A stretch of DNA of 10,322 nt from the NCBI GenBank assembly GCA_028565635.1, contig JAOXYB010065134.1:1-10322 (forward strand), in the 5' to 3' direction. Of this stretch, positions 7,399-10,322 are shown piece after piece. The first letter of the stretch is position 1. Every line of letters starts with the position of its first letter. The DNA comes from Phoronis ovalis. Its lineage: Eukaryota; Phoronida; Phoronidae. The position numbers were made by a program, and so were the translations under genes. The notes below the pieces were generated by a model, which saw only the letters and a program-made list of their open reading frames with translations, was not told the origin of the DNA and searched no databases.

Positions 7399-9552
7399 AT
7401 GAAGATCGGTATCATCCATATTCTTCTGTTAGCAGTAGTCATTAGCTGCTTTATTGAAGACTCTGACGCATTTTGGAGACGCCGCCGGAGACGTAGACGT
7501 TTTTGGGGTAGAGTCGGGCGTATTGTTAGACGAGTGGGAGGATTTTATAGAAAACATAGGTGGTGGATAAATCCCGCTGCAAAATATGGCCTTTCATTAC
7601 TTGGAAAAAGAGTGAGTCGATTTCAGGCATCTTTATAAATTATTTAATTATAATTTTAATATACAGTGCGAAACCCAAAACAATATCTATCATGTTTGAT
7701 TACTACAATCTTCATCGAGTTGCAGCATCTTTCGACATGTTATGCATCAGTTTGAATAAATCCATCCGTTTGTGTTCCGTACCCTCTCAACTAATGTCTG
7801 GGCTTAACCATAGTCAATTTTTGTTATATTCCTTCAATCTAACAGAGCGAAATAATTACGTCATTAATCTTTTGCCAACCAAGATAACCCTTTCTCTTTT
7901 TGTGATTCATAGTCGCCTACCACGTCTATTTTATCATTCTGACTCATTCTGAATAGGTATCTCCGGGGAGCTTGTTTTTTGCTGAGCGGATTATAATATA
8001 GATTAACTCTGGCACCACAGCATGTGTATGATCGGCCCCAACTCGCTTAGTCCACTGTTATACCTATTATTGTAAGCAGTGATTTGATTGGTGTCAAGAA
8101 TTTCGTGACACTTTATATAAAAATAAAGGGATTATCGTTCTTCTGCTTTTCGAGATAATAAACAAAAATTGACTATGGTTAAGCCCAGACGTTGAGAAGG
8201 TACGGAACACTAACGGATGGATTTATTGAGATTGGTTTTGCATATACTGGCTTTGATTTTCTTCTGCCTTTAATTTTGTGTTTGTATTATTTTATTAAAA
8301 TTTATCTTGAACTTCCCAGAAACTGGACCTTAATACAATGGCTCGTGGACTGAACGTGGATAAAGAAGATTTAGAAGAAGCTTTCAATGAAGCAGACAGC
8401 GACAGTGAGTAACTGTAGTAAATTTTAATAGTTTCACGTAAAATGAAATTAAACGACAAAGAGTAATTCCCAGAGCCACGGATTCCCTCATCGAATATCG
8501 ATCAAAATTTCGGAAATATCCCGGACTATCTGTGGCGCTTTCCTATTCTACCCCGGTATTATACGTTTTATCTCCTCTTTATTTGGACACAATTGTTCTA
8601 ACTTAATTAAGCAGCTCCAACTCAGCAATTGTTCACTCCACTAATAACCCAGCAACGCTTGTAACTTTCGAGCAATAGGCTTGAAGTGAGCAAACCGTTT
8701 TTTAGTTACATAATTAGGATCTGCCTGTCTTTGAATTTAGACGACGGCTTCATTGACGCTAAAGATTATCAGCGAGCAATGGATGAAGCAAATGAATATG
8801 AAAAAACTGATGATGATGATGATTATGATGACGATGACGATGCGGCGATCGAGAAGCAACGTAAGTCATTCTATATTCAACCGAGTAACTTTTTAGCCTA
8901 TTGATATAGTTAATCCATCGTGGTTCTAATTAAAGGACGACACTTATGTTCTTAGCAATAAACGTCAAATAGATACACTTCGACAATAAACAGCTTTAAA
9001 TTTTAACTCGGATGAAAATGTTACCTTTTATGAAATATTAGATTTTTCTGAGGTGAGCGAAAATTAGACTAATTATGGATAAAATGCAAACAGATCGAGC
9101 CAAACCATTAGTACCGTTTGCAGGGAAATGCGACCCTGTGATATCGTTATTTGTTACCTCTGAAATAGCTAAAATAAAATTACAGTACCATACCATCTCG
9201 TTGAAAACAGCAGCAGTGGTAGCGTAGTGACGCAACAGAAATTTAGAAAATTAAAGGGAATGAGAAATAGAGCGGTTAAATTTATTTAGTACCTGTCTTT
9301 TAAGATGGTTTTACGTGTGTAAGTTACGCTAGGTACTAAAAAAAAGCTTGCTTGCTTTGTGTAATTTACAAAATAACAGATAATATCATAGGTGGATAAT
9401 CATACTTACAGAGGTAACAAAATGATATATAACTGCAACGGAGGCTTCATACCCATAACTCAGATAATACGTAAGTGTTACTTATAAGCGTTTATGTTGC
9501 AGGTCGCATGTTAGAGATACTCAAAGAGCTTGATGCTGACGACATTGAGTAA
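7399..9552 (+). CDS. Copy 2: prepro-antimicrobial peptide with C-terminal EF-hand acidic tail, 155 residues
   Basis: The CDS joins 7399-7611, 8320-8404, 8741-8860 and 9503-9552, with intron phases 0, 1 and 1 and consensus donors GTGAGT, GTGAGT and GTAAGT. Residues 1-24 are a signal peptide (MKIGIIHILLLAVVISCF, cleavage after Ser-Asp-Ala). Residues 25-68 are a Cys-free cationic peptide: FW, eight Arg, then alternating Arg/hydrophobic sequence and FYRKHRWW, with 14 Arg and 2 Lys and no acidic residue. Residues 69-71 are Gly-Lys-Arg, a dibasic cut site with amidation glycine, ending exactly at the exon boundary. Residues 72-155 form an acidic tail with 33 Asp/Glu against 10 Lys/Arg. It contains one EF-hand, entering helix near LEEAFNEAD, loop D-S-D-N-D-G-F-I-D-A-K-D (Asp instead of Glu at 12), then two five-Asp runs and a terminal segment rich in Leu/Glu. 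The role is inferred: secreted antimicrobial peptide with a charge-masking, calcium-binding propiece. The mature core resembles styelins; the EF-hand layout resembles mytimycin precursors (both from memory). Confidence 0.85.
7756..8226. repeat. Long inverted-repeat (foldback/MITE-like) element inside intron 2 of copy 2
   Basis: The left arm (7756-7825) and right arm (8161-8226) are reverse complements with two substitutions and one 4-base indel. Both include the words ATAAATCCATCCGTT, GTGTTCCGTACC and GGCTTAACCATAGTCAA. TATGCA at 7741 and its complement TGCATA ending at 8244 suggest the arms once reached further out. The spacer of about 335 bases encodes no transposase that I can see. It is most likely a non-autonomous foldback element, and in the pre-mRNA the arms would form a long hairpin. 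The homologous intron of copy 1 is shorter and lacks it. I could not fix target-site duplications. Confidence 0.8.
9285..9340. repeat. Short perfect inverted repeat in intron 4 of copy 2
   Basis: TTTAGTACCT (9285-9294) and AGGTACTAAA (9331-9340) are exact reverse complements 36 bases apart. The unit could be a tiny foldback element or chance. No coding content is seen in the rest of this intron (8861-9502). Confidence 0.4.
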
Positions 9553-9769
9553 ACCCAAATCCTACGTACTCCCGGTTTTGTCCACAAAGGAAAAGGACCG
9601 AAACTGTACGGCAACGGTTTTAGCAAATTTATATTATTATAACACTCATTTGAAATTACTAACTTGCATTAATTGCTGCATTCGTTCACAAGTACTGTAA
9701 GGATTGTTTTTTATTCGGTAGTGCATTGCAGCAAATTCTACATGCATATGCATATATATTTTATACCAG

Positions 9770-9798
9770 AATAAACACTATCTGATGCATAAAATAAA
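9770..9798 (+). terminator. Polyadenylation signals of copy 2
   Basis: Two AATAAA hexamers (9770-9775 and 9793-9798) lie about 220-245 bases after the TAA at 9550-9552 and are followed by a GT-rich stretch (TTGTGTCAAAGTTGTGTGAGTGGTG), as expected for a cleavage region. The 3' UTR would be 9553 to about 9815. Confidence 0.6.
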
Positions 9799-9815
9799 GT
9801 ATTTCACATTGTGTC

Positions 9816-10258
9816 AAAGTTGTGTGAGTGGTGATGTAGTTCACATATCTCCCTACTGCTGAACATAGGAAACTGAAATTAGAAATGGTTCTCTATATTG
9901 GAATCATGCAATGCATATCAGTCAATACAAAAAGGCACAAACAACATAAAACAAAAATAACATTTAGACCTAATACTAAATATATACATCTCAAAAATTT
10001 TCGAAAACGTATAGTGTAAGTTACTTGAAGCAAATTAAAATGTTTTATAATGATTTTGAAACACATAAGATGACCGTAACGACCCTGCGGCTTAGCCGTA
10101 ATTCTAAATACTCAATGCTATAAGTTCATGCGTTCAGTTTACTTCCGGTTAGCCAATCCGGGCCAGGCACAGAAACACAAAGATCAATCATCACAATGCC
10201 ACAAAATTATAGATCTTTATTAGATGTAACTTTGGCATTTTTAAAAGTCTCAAGACAA
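9816..10258. other. Downstream flank, nothing recognised
   Basis: There is no open frame of note and no further exon of the peptide family. A short stem, CGGCTTAGCCG, near 10088 is the only structure seen before the terminal foldback. Confidence 0.45.
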
Positions 10259-10320
10259 TCTCAAATAAATATATTTGGACCGATTCATATATTGGTATAT
10301 GAACACATATATATTTGAGA
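10259..10320. repeat. Foldback at the window's right edge
   Basis: TCTCAAATAAAT (10259-10270) pairs with ATATATTTGAGA (10309-10320), 11 of 12 matching. Inside is a second perfect stem, TCATATA/TATATGA (10285-10302). This nested palindrome looks like a small hairpin element; its outer limits may extend beyond the window. Confidence 0.45.
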
Positions 10321-10322
10321 AG

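Noticed and set aside
7560-7952. 130-codon plus-strand frame
   Set aside because: It overlaps the real exon in another frame and then runs into the left arm of the foldback repeat.
8686-8740. Start of the EF-hand frame at 8686 as an independent gene
   Set aside because: The EF-hand loop begins in the upstream exon (8395-8404); 8686-8740 is intron ending in an AG acceptor.
9038-9235. 65-codon minus-strand frame in intron 4 of copy 2
   Set aside because: There is no recognisable domain or splice support.

Overview
The window is AT-rich, intron-bearing animal DNA: GT-AG introns, TATA promoters, AATAAA signals, microsatellites and foldback repeats, with no operon structure and no bacterial signals. 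The products look like secreted antimicrobial-peptide (AMP) precursors of a marine invertebrate. From memory, a C-terminal EF-hand extension on an AMP precursor is known from the mussel antifungal mytimycin, which favours a bivalve or related lophotrochozoan. The centre of the second mature peptide resembles tunicate styelins, so a tunicate cannot be excluded. I cannot name the species.

Layout: two plus-strand paralogues lie in tandem about 6 kb apart. Both are built from a 5' non-coding exon; an exon with signal peptide plus Arg-rich peptide; two exons that together encode one EF-hand and an Asp-rich stretch; and a short last exon. Copy 2 (CDS 7399-9552) is intact in every frame and splice site. 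It predicts a 155-residue precursor: a 24-residue signal peptide, a 44-residue peptide of about +16 charge, a Gly-Lys-Arg processing/amidation site exactly at the exon end, and an 84-residue tail of about -23 charge with an EF-hand. Copy 1 (969 onward) keeps all the exons. However, the splice donor after its cationic exon is gone, so the simplest reading is a 64-residue precursor ending at 1163 without the EF-hand tail. Its downstream EF-hand exons are still recognisable but carry a frame change before the last exon, as expected if they are no longer translated. A weak alternative donor at 1098 could still join them.

The remainder (1-600, about 2650-7100, 9800-10322) shows no convincing gene. 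It holds a degenerate GGGTATG minisatellite (about 2850-3172), a long CT microsatellite (4931-5019), a large imperfect inverted repeat (4523-4815) and smaller foldbacks. A striking near-perfect inverted repeat (7756-7825 against 8161-8226) sits inside intron 2 of copy 2.

How the parts may work together (inference): the acidic, calcium-binding tail would neutralise the arginine-rich peptide in the secretory path and be cut off at GKR, giving an amidated AMP. The two copies share nearly identical signal-peptide DNA but very different mature peptides, the usual pattern of a diversifying AMP family.
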